Made by a program: the position numbers and the translations under genes. Positions 1 to 8,029 of a stretch of DNA of 64,000 bases are shown in pieces. Where the stretch lies: assembly GCF_900114185.1 (NCBI RefSeq), contig NZ_FOSE01000003.1, positions 1 through 64,000 on the forward strand. Reading direction: 5' to 3'. How positions within the stretch are numbered: the first letter of the stretch is position 1; each line of letters starts with the position of its first letter. Source of the stretch: Cellulomonas sp. KH9. GTDB lineage: Bacteria > Actinomycetota > Actinomycetes > Actinomycetales > Cellulomonadaceae. The notes under the pieces were generated by a model. The model saw nothing but the letters and a program-made list of their open reading frames with translations. It made no database searches and was not told where the DNA came from.

Positions 1-665
1 TGCCGGTCGTCGAGTCGACGCCGCTGCGCAACCCGTTCTGGGAGTACTCCCGCAACAAGATCGCGTGCGAGGACCTGCTCGTGAGCGCGTACCGCGACAC
101 GGGCCTGCCGATGACGATCGTGCGCCCGTCGCACACCTACGACGCGACGCTCGTGCCGATGGACGGCGGCTGGACGGTGGTCGACCGGATGCGCCGCGGC
201 CTGGAGGTCGTCGTGCCCGGGGACGGGACGTCGCGGTGGACGATCACGCACAGCGCCGACGTCGCGGTCGGGCTGGTCGGGCTGCTGGGGCGCGAGGAGG
301 CGATCGGCGAGGCGTTCCACATCACCGGCGACGAGGCCCCCTCGTGGGACCAGATCTTCCGCGCGATGGCCCGGGCCGCCGGGGTCGACGAGCCGCGCCT
401 GGTGCACGTCGCGTCCGAGGCGATCGCCGCCGCCGACCCCGAGCTCGGTGCCGGGATCCTCGGGGACAAGGCGCACACGATGATCTTCGACAACTCGAAG
501 ATCCGGCGGCTGGTCCCGCAGTTCTCGCCCCGCATCCCGTTCGCGGCCGGCGCCCGCGAGATCGTCGCGTGGCACGACGCGGACCCCGCGCGTCGCGTGG
601 TCGACACGCAGTTCGACGCCCTCACGGAGCGTTTGCTGGAGGCGTACCGGCCCCGGCCGCTGTGA
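1..665 (+). CDS. NAD-dependent epimerase/dehydratase (SDR), 3' part
   Basis: This is the C-terminal part of an extended short-chain dehydrogenase/NAD-dependent epimerase; the start and the Rossmann GxxGxxG region lie before the window. The open frame runs from base 3 and includes the catalytic YSRNK (Tyr-x3-Lys) at about bases 48-62, then IVRPSHTYD and the later FHITGDEAPSWDQIF segment typical of sugar-nucleotide epimerase-like proteins. It ends in a TGA at 663-665. The substrate cannot be told. A weak hairpin (about 667-681) follows. Confidence 0.85.
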   Translation, partial: PVVESTPLRNPFWEYSRNKIACEDLLVSAYRDTGLPMTIVRPSHTYDATLVPMDGGWTVVDRMRRGLEVVVPGDGTSRWTITHSADVAVGLVGLLGREEAIGEAFHITGDEAPSWDQIFRAMARAAGVDEPRLVHVASEAIAAADPELGAGILGDKAHTMIFDNSKIRRLVPQFSPRIPFAAGAREIVAWHDADPARRVVDTQFDALTERLLEAYRPRPL

Positions 666-765
666 CGGGTCAGCCGCTGGGCTGATCGTCACATGTCGTC
701 CTTTCCCGGCGCGGGCGCACGGTCGATGGTGGGGGCGACCGGTGCACCGCGACGGGGGAGGTGCC

Positions 766-1146
766 GTGCTGACGTTCGATCTCATCCGTGCGTCCGTCCA
801 CCCGGACGGGCCGATCGAGGATCACGGTGGCGGCGACGGCCCGATCCCTCGGACCGGCCGCGGCAACCTGCGCGTCGCGTACCTCGACGCGCTCGACCTC
901 CTCGAGGGCGGCGTCGACGCCCTCGCGGCGGACGTGGCGGCGGAGGACGCGGTCCAGGCGGCTTTCCAGCGCGACCTCGCTCTGGACCCGAACGGCGAGC
1001 GGTGGTCATCGAGCTTCGCCGAGCCGCTCGCGTTCGCCGGTGGGGCCCGCCAGGTCGTGCGTCAGCTCGAGATCTGCAGCGCCGCCGTCGCGGAGTCGGC
1101 CGCCCGGACGCCCGCCGACGTCCCGCGCTTCGTCTGCGGGCTGTAG
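766..1146 (+). CDS. hypothetical protein
   Basis: A 126-residue protein of unknown function. I chose the GTG at 766 because a GGGGGAGG ribosome site lies at about 753-760; the frame is open from 742. There is no signal peptide or membrane segment. The middle (AYLDALDLLEGGVDALAADVAAEDAVQ) is acidic and probably helical. I do not recognise a family. It stands alone between the epimerase and the CPBP protease. Confidence 0.5.
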   Translation: MLTFDLIRASVHPDGPIEDHGGGDGPIPRTGRGNLRVAYLDALDLLEGGVDALAADVAAEDAVQAAFQRDLALDPNGERWSSSFAEPLAFAGGARQVVRQLEICSAAVAESAARTPADVPRFVCGL

Positions 1147-1463
1147 CCCGATCCTGTCCCCGCCGCGCGGTCGTTCGCCGCCGGGGACGGTGTCGTCGTG
1201 CTCGTGAACACCGGGCTGCCGGCCGCGCTGAGGATCCTCGTGCAGACGGCCGCCGCCAGCATCCGCACGCTCATGGGGCTGCCCGACCGGTGGGTGGACG
1301 GTGACCTCCCGCTCGGCCACCAGGCCCTGATCGGGACCGTGGTCCAGGCACCTGCGTCGTTGGATGCAACCGCCCACGTTCCACCGTCCGCCCGGCGCGG
1401 CCCGGGGTGTCCGATTCCTACCGTCGAGTCATCGCACAGCGGCTTCGACGAGAGGGCACCCCG
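1147..1463. other. no convincing gene
   Basis: An open frame runs here on the plus strand from 1198, but it has no ribosome site and no recognisable protein content. The stretch probably holds the promoter of the following CPBP gene. Confidence 0.4.
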
Positions 1464-2426
1464 ATGAGCACCGTCACGCACCAGGTACCTGCACCGGCCC
1501 GACGCGGAGGGGTGCTCGACATCGTCCGGCGCCGCCCGCTCACGGCGTTCGTCGTCCTGGCGCTCGCCGCCAGCTGGCTCGCGTGGATCCCGCTGATCCT
1601 GTCGCCCTACGGCCTGGGGATCTGGGACGTCGCCATCCCCGGCGGCGTCGGCGGCTACCAGCTCTTCCTCATGCTGCCCGGCGCCTACCTCGGGCCCATC
1701 GGCGCCGCGCTGTTCGTCACCGCCGTCACCGGCGGCCGAGCCGGCGTGCGGGCGTGGGTGAGGCGGCTGTTCAAGTTCAAGGTCAACTGGCGCTGGTACG
1801 CCGGGATCCTGCTGGGCACCCCCGCGGCCGTCCTGCTGTCGTCGTACCTCTTCTCGGGCGGCGACGTCCAGGCCCCGCCGATGGAGAACCTGATCCAGTA
1901 CCTGCCCGTGCTCGTCATGCAGATGGTGACGACCGGCCTCGCCGAGGAGCCGGGCTGGCGCGACTTCGCCCTGCCCCGCGCCCAGCGCCTCGTCGGGCCG
2001 CTGCGGGCGGCCGCCGGCATCGGTGTCCTGTGGGGCGTGTGGCACCTCCCGCTGTACCTGACCATGTGGGGCGACGCGCCGACCTTCCACCTGCTGCGCG
2101 CCGTGGGGTTCATCGCCTTCTGCGTCACGTTCAACGTCGTCATGACCTGGGTGTTCAACCGGACGGGCCAGAGCCTGCCGATGGCGATGCTGCTGCACGT
2201 GGGCATCAACACGACCGTCGGCCTCTTCGTCGCGTCGATGTTCCCCGTGGTCGGGGCGAGCTACGACCTGACGAACCAGGCGCTGCTGCTGATGGCGACC
2301 GTGGGCGCGGTCATCACGATCGTCGCGACCCGCGGGCGGCTGGGCTACCGGCCCGATCCGGTCGACGAGGCCGTGACCGGCGCCCCGGGGACCACCCGTC
2401 CCCTGGTCGGGGCGCGTGCCGTCTGA
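1464..2426 (+). CDS. CPBP family intramembrane metalloprotease
   Basis: A 320-residue polytopic membrane protein of the CPBP (CAAX protease/bacteriocin-processing) family. The three signature motifs are present: EEPGWR with Glu161, Glu162 and Arg166; WHLP with Trp193-His194; and HVGIN with His245, all expected in or near membrane helices as metal ligands and catalytic residues. About seven hydrophobic segments surround them. The ATG at 1464 follows a GAGAGGG sequence; a longer frame upstream lacks support. In bacteria such proteins process or confer immunity to small peptides, or shed prenylated-like ends; the partner here is unknown. A strong hairpin follows. Confidence 0.85.
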   Translation: MSTVTHQVPAPARRGGVLDIVRRRPLTAFVVLALAASWLAWIPLILSPYGLGIWDVAIPGGVGGYQLFLMLPGAYLGPIGAALFVTAVTGGRAGVRAWVRRLFKFKVNWRWYAGILLGTPAAVLLSSYLFSGGDVQAPPMENLIQYLPVLVMQMVTTGLAEEPGWRDFALPRAQRLVGPLRAAAGIGVLWGVWHLPLYLTMWGDAPTFHLLRAVGFIAFCVTFNVVMTWVFNRTGQSLPMAMLLHVGINTTVGLFVASMFPVVGASYDLTNQALLLMATVGAVITIVATRGRLGYRPDPVDEAVTGAPGTTRPLVGARAV

Positions 2427-2458
2427 CGCACCTGACCGAGCATCCCGCGCACCGCGGA

Positions 2459-2486
2459 CCGCCGGGCGACCTCCGTCGCCCGGCGG
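2459..2486 (+). terminator. hairpin terminator after the CPBP gene
   Basis: A perfect 12-bp inverted repeat (CCGCCGGGCGAC, loop CTCC) lies 33 bases after the stop codon. There is no clear U-tract, as is common in GC-rich actinobacteria. Confidence 0.65.
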
Positions 2487-2698
2487 TTCGCTGCGTCCCG
2501 GGGCCCTCACCGCGAGGCTCGTACGGTGTCGACGGGGCGCTGTCCCACCGGGAGGCCCGGATCGTCGGCCCGGCCCGCTCGCGGGGGAGACGTCAACGGG
2601 CTGACCTGTGGGGACAGGGGGTGGAAGGCCGTGCGACGACGCGCTGTGCGGTGGGCAACCGCGGTCGGCACCCTACGGCCCGGCGGTGACAATGCCGC

Positions 2699-3412
2699 AT
2701 GCGTCTCCTGCTGCTGCGGCACGGCCAGACCCCGTCGAACGTGCGAGGGCTCGTCGACACCGGCATCCCGGGCCCGCGGCTCACCGCGCTGGGCGAGCGT
2801 CAGGCCGCTGCGGTGCCGGCGGCGCTGGAGGGCCGTCGCATCGACGCGATCGCGGTCTCGACCCTGCTGCGCACGGCGCTCACCGCGGCTCCGCTCGCGG
2901 ATCGCCTGAACCTCGCGCCGACGACCTACGACGGGCTGCGGGAGGTGGAGGCCGGCGACCTGGAGATGTCCGGCGGGCACGAGGCGCACCAGGCCTACCT
3001 CTCGACGGTGTTCGCCTGGGCGCGCGGCGACACGCACCGGCGCATGCCGGGCGGGCCCGACGGCGCGACGTTCCTGGCACGGTTCGACGACGCCGTCGCG
3101 CAGGTCGTCTCCGCCGGCGGGAGCACCGCGGTCGTGGTCTCGCACGGAGCCGCCATCCGGTGCTGGGTGGCCGCCCGCGTCGCAGGTCTCGCCGTCGACG
3201 ACGTCGAGCGGACGCCGCTGGACAACACCGGCGCGATCGAGGTCGACGGCGACCCGACCAGCGGATGGCGGCTGATCGCGTGGTCGCCCGACCCTCTGGG
3301 CGGCCCGGCGCTGCGCGACGACGAGGGTGCCGATCCGACGGGCGAGCCGCTCGACGGCTCGGTCGGTGCGGCTCCCAGGTCTGGTCGCGAGGGTCGACCG
3401 GCGGCGCGGTGA
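2699..3412 (+). CDS. histidine phosphatase (phosphoglycerate mutase-like)
   Basis: A 237-residue histidine phosphatase. The catalytic LLRHGQT motif sits at residues 5-11 (His8 accepts the phosphate). VVVSHGAAIR near residue 147 gives the second His, and an acidic EVEAGDLE motif lies between. The substrate is not evident. GACAAT about 6 bases before the ATG looks like an actinobacterial -10 box, so the mRNA may be leaderless. The last residues are odd: codons at 3371-3400 are an exact copy of 30 bases of another gene (7001-7030), so the natural C-terminus may have been replaced. Confidence 0.85.
   Translation: MRLLLLRHGQTPSNVRGLVDTGIPGPRLTALGERQAAAVPAALEGRRIDAIAVSTLLRTALTAAPLADRLNLAPTTYDGLREVEAGDLEMSGGHEAHQAYLSTVFAWARGDTHRRMPGGPDGATFLARFDDAVAQVVSAGGSTAVVVSHGAAIRCWVAARVAGLAVDDVERTPLDNTGAIEVDGDPTSGWRLIAWSPDPLGGPALRDDEGADPTGEPLDGSVGAAPRSGREGRPAAR
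3371..3400 (+). repeat. 30-bp exact repeat, copy 1
   Basis: These 30 bases are identical, in the same orientation, to 7001-7030. On the minus strand they encode VDPRDQTWE, which in copy 2 is the N-terminal part of a small protein gene (6798-7043). Here they lie in the end of the histidine phosphatase gene, so this is probably a scrap of a second copy of that small gene. Confidence 0.8.
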
Positions 3413-3413
3413 C

Positions 3414-3445
3414 GGCGCCCGCCCGGTCGGTACCGGGCGGGCGCC
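3414..3445. terminator. bidirectional terminator
   Basis: A perfect 14-bp stem (GGCGCCCGCCCGGT) with a CGGT loop lies between the converging phosphatase and fasciclin genes, 1 base after one stop and 6 bases from the other. Confidence 0.8.
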
Positions 3446-3451
3446 GGTGGG

Positions 3452-4087
3452 TCACAGGTCGAGCGGGCGCAGCACGAACGAGATCCCGTGCGCGATCTGC
3501 GCGTTGCCGGCGTTGATGTCGAGCTGGCTGCGCACCAGCAGCGGGTTCAGGTCGTTGCGGTCGGCGTCGCGCAGCACGACGATCGGGATCCGCTTGGACA
3601 GGACGTCGACCGTGAAGGTGCCGCCCTGGGCGGTGGTCAGCGCGGCCCCGTCGGACGCCAGTGCGGTGGCGGAGTCGATCGTGGCGCCGGGCACGACGTG
3701 GTAGAGCAGCACCTGCTCGATCGCGTCGATCCCCACGGCCTGTGCGAGGGCCCCGAACACCTTCTCCTCCGAGCCGTACCAGCGGTGCGTCAGGTCGTGC
3801 GCGAGGACCTGGAACGCGCGGTCGTTCGGGAGGAACGCGGTGAGCGGGACCGTGCCGTCCGCGAGCACGGCGACCGGGCTGTCGGGCTTGGCGGCGAGCA
3901 CGGCGGCCACCGCGTTGTCGACGATGTCGTAGTCGTACCAGCTGCGGTCGAACCCTGCACCGTCGGCGGCGAGCACCGAGGCGAGGCTCGTGGTGCCGGC
4001 GGCGGACGCGGCGGGTGCGAGCCCGACGACCGCGCCACCGGCGAGGGCGGTGGCGGCCAGGGACGCTGCGAGACGACGGATCCTCAT
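3452..4087 (-). CDS. secreted fasciclin-domain protein
   Basis: A 211-residue exported protein with one fasciclin (FAS1) domain. A signal peptide (MRIRRLAASLAATALAGG, cleavage near APAASAA) is followed by the FAS1 core with the typical LTAFLPNDRAFQVL, VLLYHVVPGATI and NAQIAHGISFVLRPLDL segments. FAS1 domains mediate adhesion or matrix contact. The ATG at 4087 is preceded by AAGGAG at good distance. The gene is single and ends at a shared terminator. Confidence 0.85.
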   Translation of the reverse strand: MRIRRLAASLAATALAGGAVVGLAPAASAAGTTSLASVLAADGAGFDRSWYDYDIVDNAVAAVLAAKPDSPVAVLADGTVPLTAFLPNDRAFQVLAHDLTHRWYGSEEKVFGALAQAVGIDAIEQVLLYHVVPGATIDSATALASDGAALTTAQGGTFTVDVLSKRIPIVVLRDADRNDLNPLLVRSQLDINAGNAQIAHGISFVLRPLDL

Positions 4088-4237
4088 GGAAGGACTCCTT
4101 GCGGGCGGTCGGGCGGCACGCGGTACGCACCGCAGGCGTCGTCGTCGACGCCCTGCCCCCTCTTCCCCTCCAGGAGCGTTCTCGGATGCACCCGACGTCG
4201 TCCGGTCCTCGGCGGCGCGCTCGTGGCGGGGTGCCGA

Positions 4238-4458
4238 TCAGGGCAGGTGTTCGCTCAGCACCCGGTCGAGCGCCGCGCGTCCCGCAGGCCCCCACGTGGG
4301 CTTCCCGCCGGGCAGGCCGCGGCGCCCGTTCTGGCCCATCAGCATGAGGAAGAGGCTGTGCGGCACCGTGACTCGCACAGCGGCAGGCCGGCCAGGTCGG
4401 GGTGCTGGTCCCGCAGCAGGTCGCGGACGCGGTCCGCGGTGATCTCGGTGAGGGTCAC
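4238..4458 (-). pseudogene. remnant of aminoglycoside phosphotransferase-like gene
   Basis: Only the two ends of a phosphotransferase gene remain. From a GTG at 4458 the frame reads an N-terminus like APH-family proteins (TEITADRVRDLLRDQHPDL). It then loses homology and stops near 4336. In another frame the sequence reads a C-terminus (GQNGRRGLPGGKPTWGP, then a stop at 4238) typical of the same family. About 200 codons are missing, including the catalytic HGD and DWE regions. The GTG overlaps the stop of the RidA-like gene (GTGA), so the intact ancestor was translationally coupled to it. The family assignment of the two ends is from memory. Confidence 0.6.
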
Positions 4459-4868
4459 GCGGAGCCCGGACGACGGAGCGCGACGGCCTCGACCTCGACG
4501 AGCTGGTCGTCGTAGCCGAGGACGGTGACTCCGAGCAGCGTGCTGGGCGGCTCGTGGGCGCCGAACGCCGCGTGGACGACGTCCCAGGCGGCCACCAGGT
4601 CCGACTGCCGGGTCGAGGCGACGTAGACGGTCGTCTTGACGACGTCCGTCAGCTGCGCGCCGGCGGCACGCAGGGCGGTCTCGAGGTTGGCCATCACCTG
4701 GCGGGCCTGGCCGGCGACGTCGCCGACGGCGACCGTCCTGCCGTCGGCGTCGAGCGGGCAGGCGCCGGCGGTGAAGACGAGGTCACCGACCACCGCGGCG
4801 TAGGCGTAGGGCGCCTTCGCCGTCAGTCGCTCGGTTCGGATCAAGGTGATCTCGGGCTCGGGAGGCAT
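4455..4868 (-). CDS. RidA/YjgF-family protein
   Basis: A 137-residue Rid-family protein. The start ATG at 4868 is chosen because family similarity begins there (LTAKAPYAYAAVVGDLVFTAG); the frame is open far upstream without protein-like content. Canonical RidA deaminates enamines and imines using an Arg near the end (PARS motif). Here the corresponding segment reads PPSTLLGV, so that Arg seems absent and the protein may belong to a non-deaminase Rid subgroup. Its stop overlaps the start of a degraded phosphotransferase gene. Confidence 0.8.
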   Translation of the reverse strand: MPPEPEITLIRTERLTAKAPYAYAAVVGDLVFTAGACPLDADGRTVAVGDVAGQARQVMANLETALRAAGAQLTDVVKTTVYVASTRQSDLVAAWDVVHAAFGAHEPPSTLLGVTVLGYDDQLVEVEAVALRRPGSA

Positions 4869-5131
4869 GCGGCCATGATCCAGTCCCGCACCGGGAGCGG
4901 GCCACCCTCCTGTCGCGTCCGAGCCGTCCGGGCCGACGGAGGGCAGGTGTGCCGTGCCGCGCTCGTGCGCACGAGCGACGACGTCGCGGAGGCCTGTCTC
5001 CACGAGGACCTGCGCTGGGCGCGACGCTCGATCCTGACCAGGGTGGAGGACCTGTCGGGGTACGCGACGCCGGGCACGGGTGGGTCCCGAGTGCTCGAGC
5101 CACGGTGGTGCGCCGCTGGTCCTGGGCGTGC
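4869..5131. other. no clear gene
   Basis: The plus-strand frame from about 4875 reads a protein-like stretch (ALVRTSDDVAEACLHEDLRW), but no start, family or stop fits. It may be another decayed fragment. Confidence 0.25.
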
Positions 5132-5924
5132 TCACCGATCCACGAACGCGTCGATCGCCCGACAGGTGAGCTCCGTCTCCACGTCGCCCCCGTGGCCTTC
5201 CGGCTCCACGACGTGCAGCTCGCTGCCCGGCCACGCCTGGTGCAGCTTCCACGCGGTGACGACCGGACTGCTGATGTCCCGACGCCCGTGGACGAGCACG
5301 CCCGGGATCCCCTCGAGCGCGTCCGCGCGTGCCAGGACGCTCGCGTCGCTGGGGAGGAAGCAGTCGTGTGCCCAGTAGTGCGTGACCAGGGTGGCGAAGT
5401 TCGCCCGCTCGCGAGGGTCGTCGTGCAGGGGCCCGGGTTCCCAGCTGGGGTCGAGCGAGATGTGGGTCGACTCCCAGGCGTCCCACGCGTCCGCTGCCGC
5501 GGACCGCACGGCGGGGTCCGGATCACGCGGCCGTCGCGCGTAGTCCTCGACGACGCGCTCACCTGTCGGCGTCGCCCCCGCGAACTGCTGCCACGCCTCG
5601 GGGAAGACCCTGCCGACGCCGTCGGTGATCCAGTCGATCTCCTCGCGGCTCCCGGTCGTCACCGCCGTGAGCACGAGCGCGGTGACGCGGTCCGGATGCG
5701 TCAGCGCGTATGCGAGCGCGAGCGTCGAGCCCCACGACGAGGTAGCGCTGGGGGTCGAACCGGCGACGGTAGCCACCGCCACGCAGTCCGCTGCCGGGCC
5801 CGCCGTGCAGGTAGAGGGCGGGACGGCCCAGGGGGTTGCCCGACGTCTCCCAGTACAGACGGGCACCCCCCGGCCGGCGGATCCACCCGGAGTCGAACGG
5901 CGCGAGGGGAGGGTGCACCCGCAC
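5132..5924 (-). pseudogene. proline iminopeptidase-like alpha/beta hydrolase, internally deleted
   Basis: The gene begins normally (GTG at 5924; YWETSGNP, LYLHGGPGSG oxyanion motif, RRFDPQRYLVV) and then jumps, in another frame, to SWGSTLALAYALTHPDRV, the nucleophile-elbow region. The DQRG-containing stretch of some 55-60 residues between these motifs is gone and the reading frame is broken near 5740. The rest is intact to 5132, including VHGRRD and the GHGGD end. The junction lies in a short TCGTCGTGGGG repeat-like sequence, so a slippage-type deletion is likely. No full enzyme can be made. Confidence 0.75.
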
Positions 5925-6176
5925 ACGCTAGGGGCGCGTGAGTCCGTGTGCGAGGGAGGTCGGCGTCCTCAGCGGCAGGTCGGGAGGCCACGTCGACGTC
6001 GGTTCCGTAGCTCGAGCAGCGTGCAGGCGTTGAGGAGGCAGCGCCCGGCACTGCGAGACGCGCCCCGCGCGAGACCGGGCTTGGCGTCATCTTCGGGTGG
6101 CATTCGGCAGCCGAGCCCGGTCTCGTGCAGCGCTCGTCCCACGTCGTGGGACCGTGTCCTTGTCGGCTCAGTGGTT

Positions 6177-6186
6177 TCGTATACGA
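6177..6186. promoter_or_regulatory. palindrome before toxin-antitoxin genes
   Basis: A perfect 10-bp palindrome, TCGTATACGA, lies one base before the antitoxin ATG in an AT-richer patch. It may be the autoregulatory operator of the ribbon-helix-helix antitoxin and overlap its promoter. Confidence 0.5.
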
Positions 6187-6187
6187 T

Positions 6188-6460
6188 ATGCGCATGACTG
6201 CTCGCGGCGAGATCCACGGCACGCCGGTCGACGACGCCCAGATCCAAGCATGGGCCGACGAAGCCGAAGCCGGGTACGACCCCGCCGCACTGCGACGCCG
6301 CGGACGGCCCACCGCTGGTGAAGGCCCCGGTGTCGTGGTCACCGTCCGGCTCGACGGCCCCACGCTCGCCGCGCTGACGCGGCGCGCGGAGGCTGAAGGG
6401 CTGCCGAACCGGACCGAGGCCATCCGGGCCGCCGTGCGTGCCTGGGCGCACGTCGCGTGA
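6188..6460 (+). CDS. ribbon-helix-helix antitoxin
   Basis: A 90-residue protein whose C-terminal half is a CopG/Arc-like ribbon-helix-helix DNA-binding domain (VVVTVRLDGPTLAALTRRA, then NRTEAIRAAVRAWA). The ATG at 6188, or the one at 6194, is preferred over the GTG at 6125 because the operator-like palindrome lies directly before it. The N-terminal part is acidic and would wrap the toxin. The next gene overlaps by 23 bases and looks like a broken toxin, so this antitoxin may be an orphan. Confidence 0.75.
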   Translation: MRMTARGEIHGTPVDDAQIQAWADEAEAGYDPAALRRRGRPTAGEGPGVVVTVRLDGPTLAALTRRAEAEGLPNRTEAIRAAVRAWAHVA

Positions 6461-6709
6461 CATCCACCCCTCGGCACGCAAGCACTGCTCCCGCGACCGC
6501 CTGACGGACGATCACCTCGGGACGCCGCCGAGGCGCCCGTGTACCGCCGGCCGCTCGACGACGAGGACGACCCGCGACGCTGGTTGCTTCTCGGCTTCGA
6601 CAGCGCCGGTCGGCTGCTCGAGCTCGTGATCCTGCAGTTCGACTCAGGGGACGAACTCATCATCCACGCGATGAAGGCGCGCGAGCAGTACCACTCCTCG
6701 CTGTCCTGA
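6438..6709 (+). pseudogene. toxin partner with single-base frameshift
   Basis: A roughly 90-residue toxin-like protein split by a frameshift near 6517-6521. The first frame, from GTG 6438, reads SARKHCSRDRLTDDHL. One inserted base would give HLRDAAEAPVYRRPLDD, and the second frame then continues through WLLLGFDSAGRLLELVILQF and IIHAMKAREQYHSSLS to a TGA at 6707. The pattern (ARKH at the start, LEL-VI in the middle, IHAMKAR at the end) resembles BrnT-like or HigB-like small toxins that sit beside such antitoxins. A sequencing error is the alternative. Confidence 0.65.
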
Positions 6710-6720
6710 CGACCTTCATC

Positions 6721-6771
6721 GGCGCTCATGGACCCTGCCCACCGGGCGCGCTGGGCAGGTCCCATGAGCGC
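6721..6771. terminator. long hairpin between converging genes
   Basis: A 21-bp inverted repeat (GGCGCTCATGG ... CCATGAGCGCC) with a two-base internal mismatch and a 9-base GC-rich loop. It lies between the toxin remnant and a minus-strand gene, where a bidirectional terminator is expected. Confidence 0.6.
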
Positions 6772-6797
6772 CGCTCGAGCCCCCGGTCGTGTCCCGA

Positions 6798-7043
6798 TCA
6801 GCGCGCGTTCGGGTCGCTGCCCTGGAGACGGACGAGACCCAGCCCGTCGCCGGGGACGCACACGTAGACGACGAACGACCGGCCGGCCCTCTGCGCCTGC
6901 GCCCAGGTCAGCACGTCGACGACGTCGCCGCCGTGCGGCTCGTACTCGTCCGACGCGCCGTCGGCGTCGTGGAGGTACACCCGGTAGCGCGGCTGGTCCA
7001 GCTCCCAGGTCTGGTCGCGAGGGTCGACCGACCTGATGTCCAC
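6798..7043 (-). CDS. small conserved hypothetical protein
   Basis: An 81-residue protein from the GTG at 7043 (the frame is open further up to 7115). It reads VDPRDQTWELDQPRYRVYL near the start, then SDEYEPHGGDVVDVLTWAQA and a hydrophobic FVVYVCVPG-GLGLVRLQGSDP end. I believe similar small proteins are common in actinobacteria but know no function. The first residues are encoded by the 30-bp repeat also found at 3371-3400. Confidence 0.65.
   Translation of the reverse strand: MDIRSVDPRDQTWELDQPRYRVYLHDADGASDEYEPHGGDVVDVLTWAQAQRAGRSFVVYVCVPGDGLGLVRLQGSDPNAR
7001..7030 (+). repeat. 30-bp exact repeat, copy 2
   Basis: Identical to 3371-3400. This copy is inside the 5' part of the small minus-strand gene 6798-7043 and is presumably the source. 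Confidence 0.8.
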
Positions 7044-7068
7044 GCCGCCGATCCTGGCAGGACGGACC

Positions 7069-7953
7069 TCAGGCGCCGCCGAGGAAGTCGTCGACCACCT
7101 CGCGAAGGCGAGCACGGCTCACGCCGATCCAGAACAGGTGCGAGGGTGCCCCGAGGTCGACGAGGCTCGCGCGCGGGATCGTGGAGGCGAGGTCCTCGGC
7201 GTGCGCCCAGGCCACCCCTGCGTCATGGCGCGAGCCGGTGACCAGCGTCCGGCACGCCACGCGCTGCTGCGCCGCGCGCCGGGTCGGTCCCTGGTCGGCG
7301 CCGGCGTGGGCGAGGTCGACGACGAACCCACGTCCGGAGCCCATCGTGGCGAAGAGGTCCCGCATCTGCGCCCGGTCCGCCTCCGTGACCTGCGGGAGCC
7401 ACGTGGCCAGGGGCACCGTCGACAGCGGTGCCAGCATCATGCGCAGGCCGACCTCGGGCGCCCGGCGCAGCAGCGTCCTGGTGGCGCCCCACACGTGCCG
7501 TTCAATCCTCGGGTGGAACATGACCGGTCCGAGCAGCCGCTGCAGCGCGACGTCCGGGTACGGCAGCGTCGACGGGGCGGCCGAGTGCAGGCTCAGCGAG
7601 CGCGCCCGAGCGGGCCGCTGCACGGCGTACTGCACGGCCTGCTGCCCGCCGAACGACGTGCCCACCACCGCCGTGAACCGATCCACCCCGAGCGCAGCAC
7701 GCACCTCGTCGATCTGCGGTGCGAAGTCGGCGGGGGAGAGCGGCCCCACGTCGGTGCCCCCGTACCCCGGGCGTGACACCGCGACGACGCGGTGACCGAG
7801 CTCGACGTACACCCGACAGGCAGGAGCAGCCGCTGCGGACTCGTGCCCCCCGTGGAGGTACAGGACCGTGTCACCCGGCGCATCGGCGTCGGCGCGCACC
7901 ACGACCTCGACGACGCCCGCCGACGTCCGCACCACACGACGCTCGGTGTCCAC
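7069..7953 (-). CDS. alpha/beta hydrolase
   Basis: A 294-residue serine alpha/beta hydrolase. It has the oxyanion LYLHGGHES motif, the nucleophile elbow GTSFGG (Ser near residue 99) and a late APSHLFW segment that provides the catalytic His. The GTG at 7953 is preceded by AAGGAG. No signal peptide is seen, so it acts in the cytoplasm. The substrate is unknown. It is followed downstream by the small hypothetical gene, and the next hydrolase lies upstream in the same direction. Confidence 0.8.
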   Translation of the reverse strand: MDTERRVVRTSAGVVEVVVRADADAPGDTVLYLHGGHESAAAAPACRVYVELGHRVVAVSRPGYGGTDVGPLSPADFAPQIDEVRAALGVDRFTAVVGTSFGGQQAVQYAVQRPARARSLSLHSAAPSTLPYPDVALQRLLGPVMFHPRIERHVWGATRTLLRRAPEVGLRMMLAPLSTVPLATWLPQVTEADRAQMRDLFATMGSGRGFVVDLAHAGADQGPTRRAAQQRVACRTLVTGSRHDAGVAWAHAEDLASTIPRASLVDLGAPSHLFWIGVSRARLREVVDDFLGGA

Positions 7954-8029
7954 ACGTTCTCCTTCTCCGCCCGGCCACCGGAGGCGGCATCCCGGGTCGT
8001 CCCCTGTGCTCCCAGCATGGCGGTGGACG

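Noticed and set aside
4015-4347. Plus-strand frames across the fasciclin gene start and phosphotransferase remnant
   Set aside because: They are Arg/Pro-rich and antisense to supported sequence.
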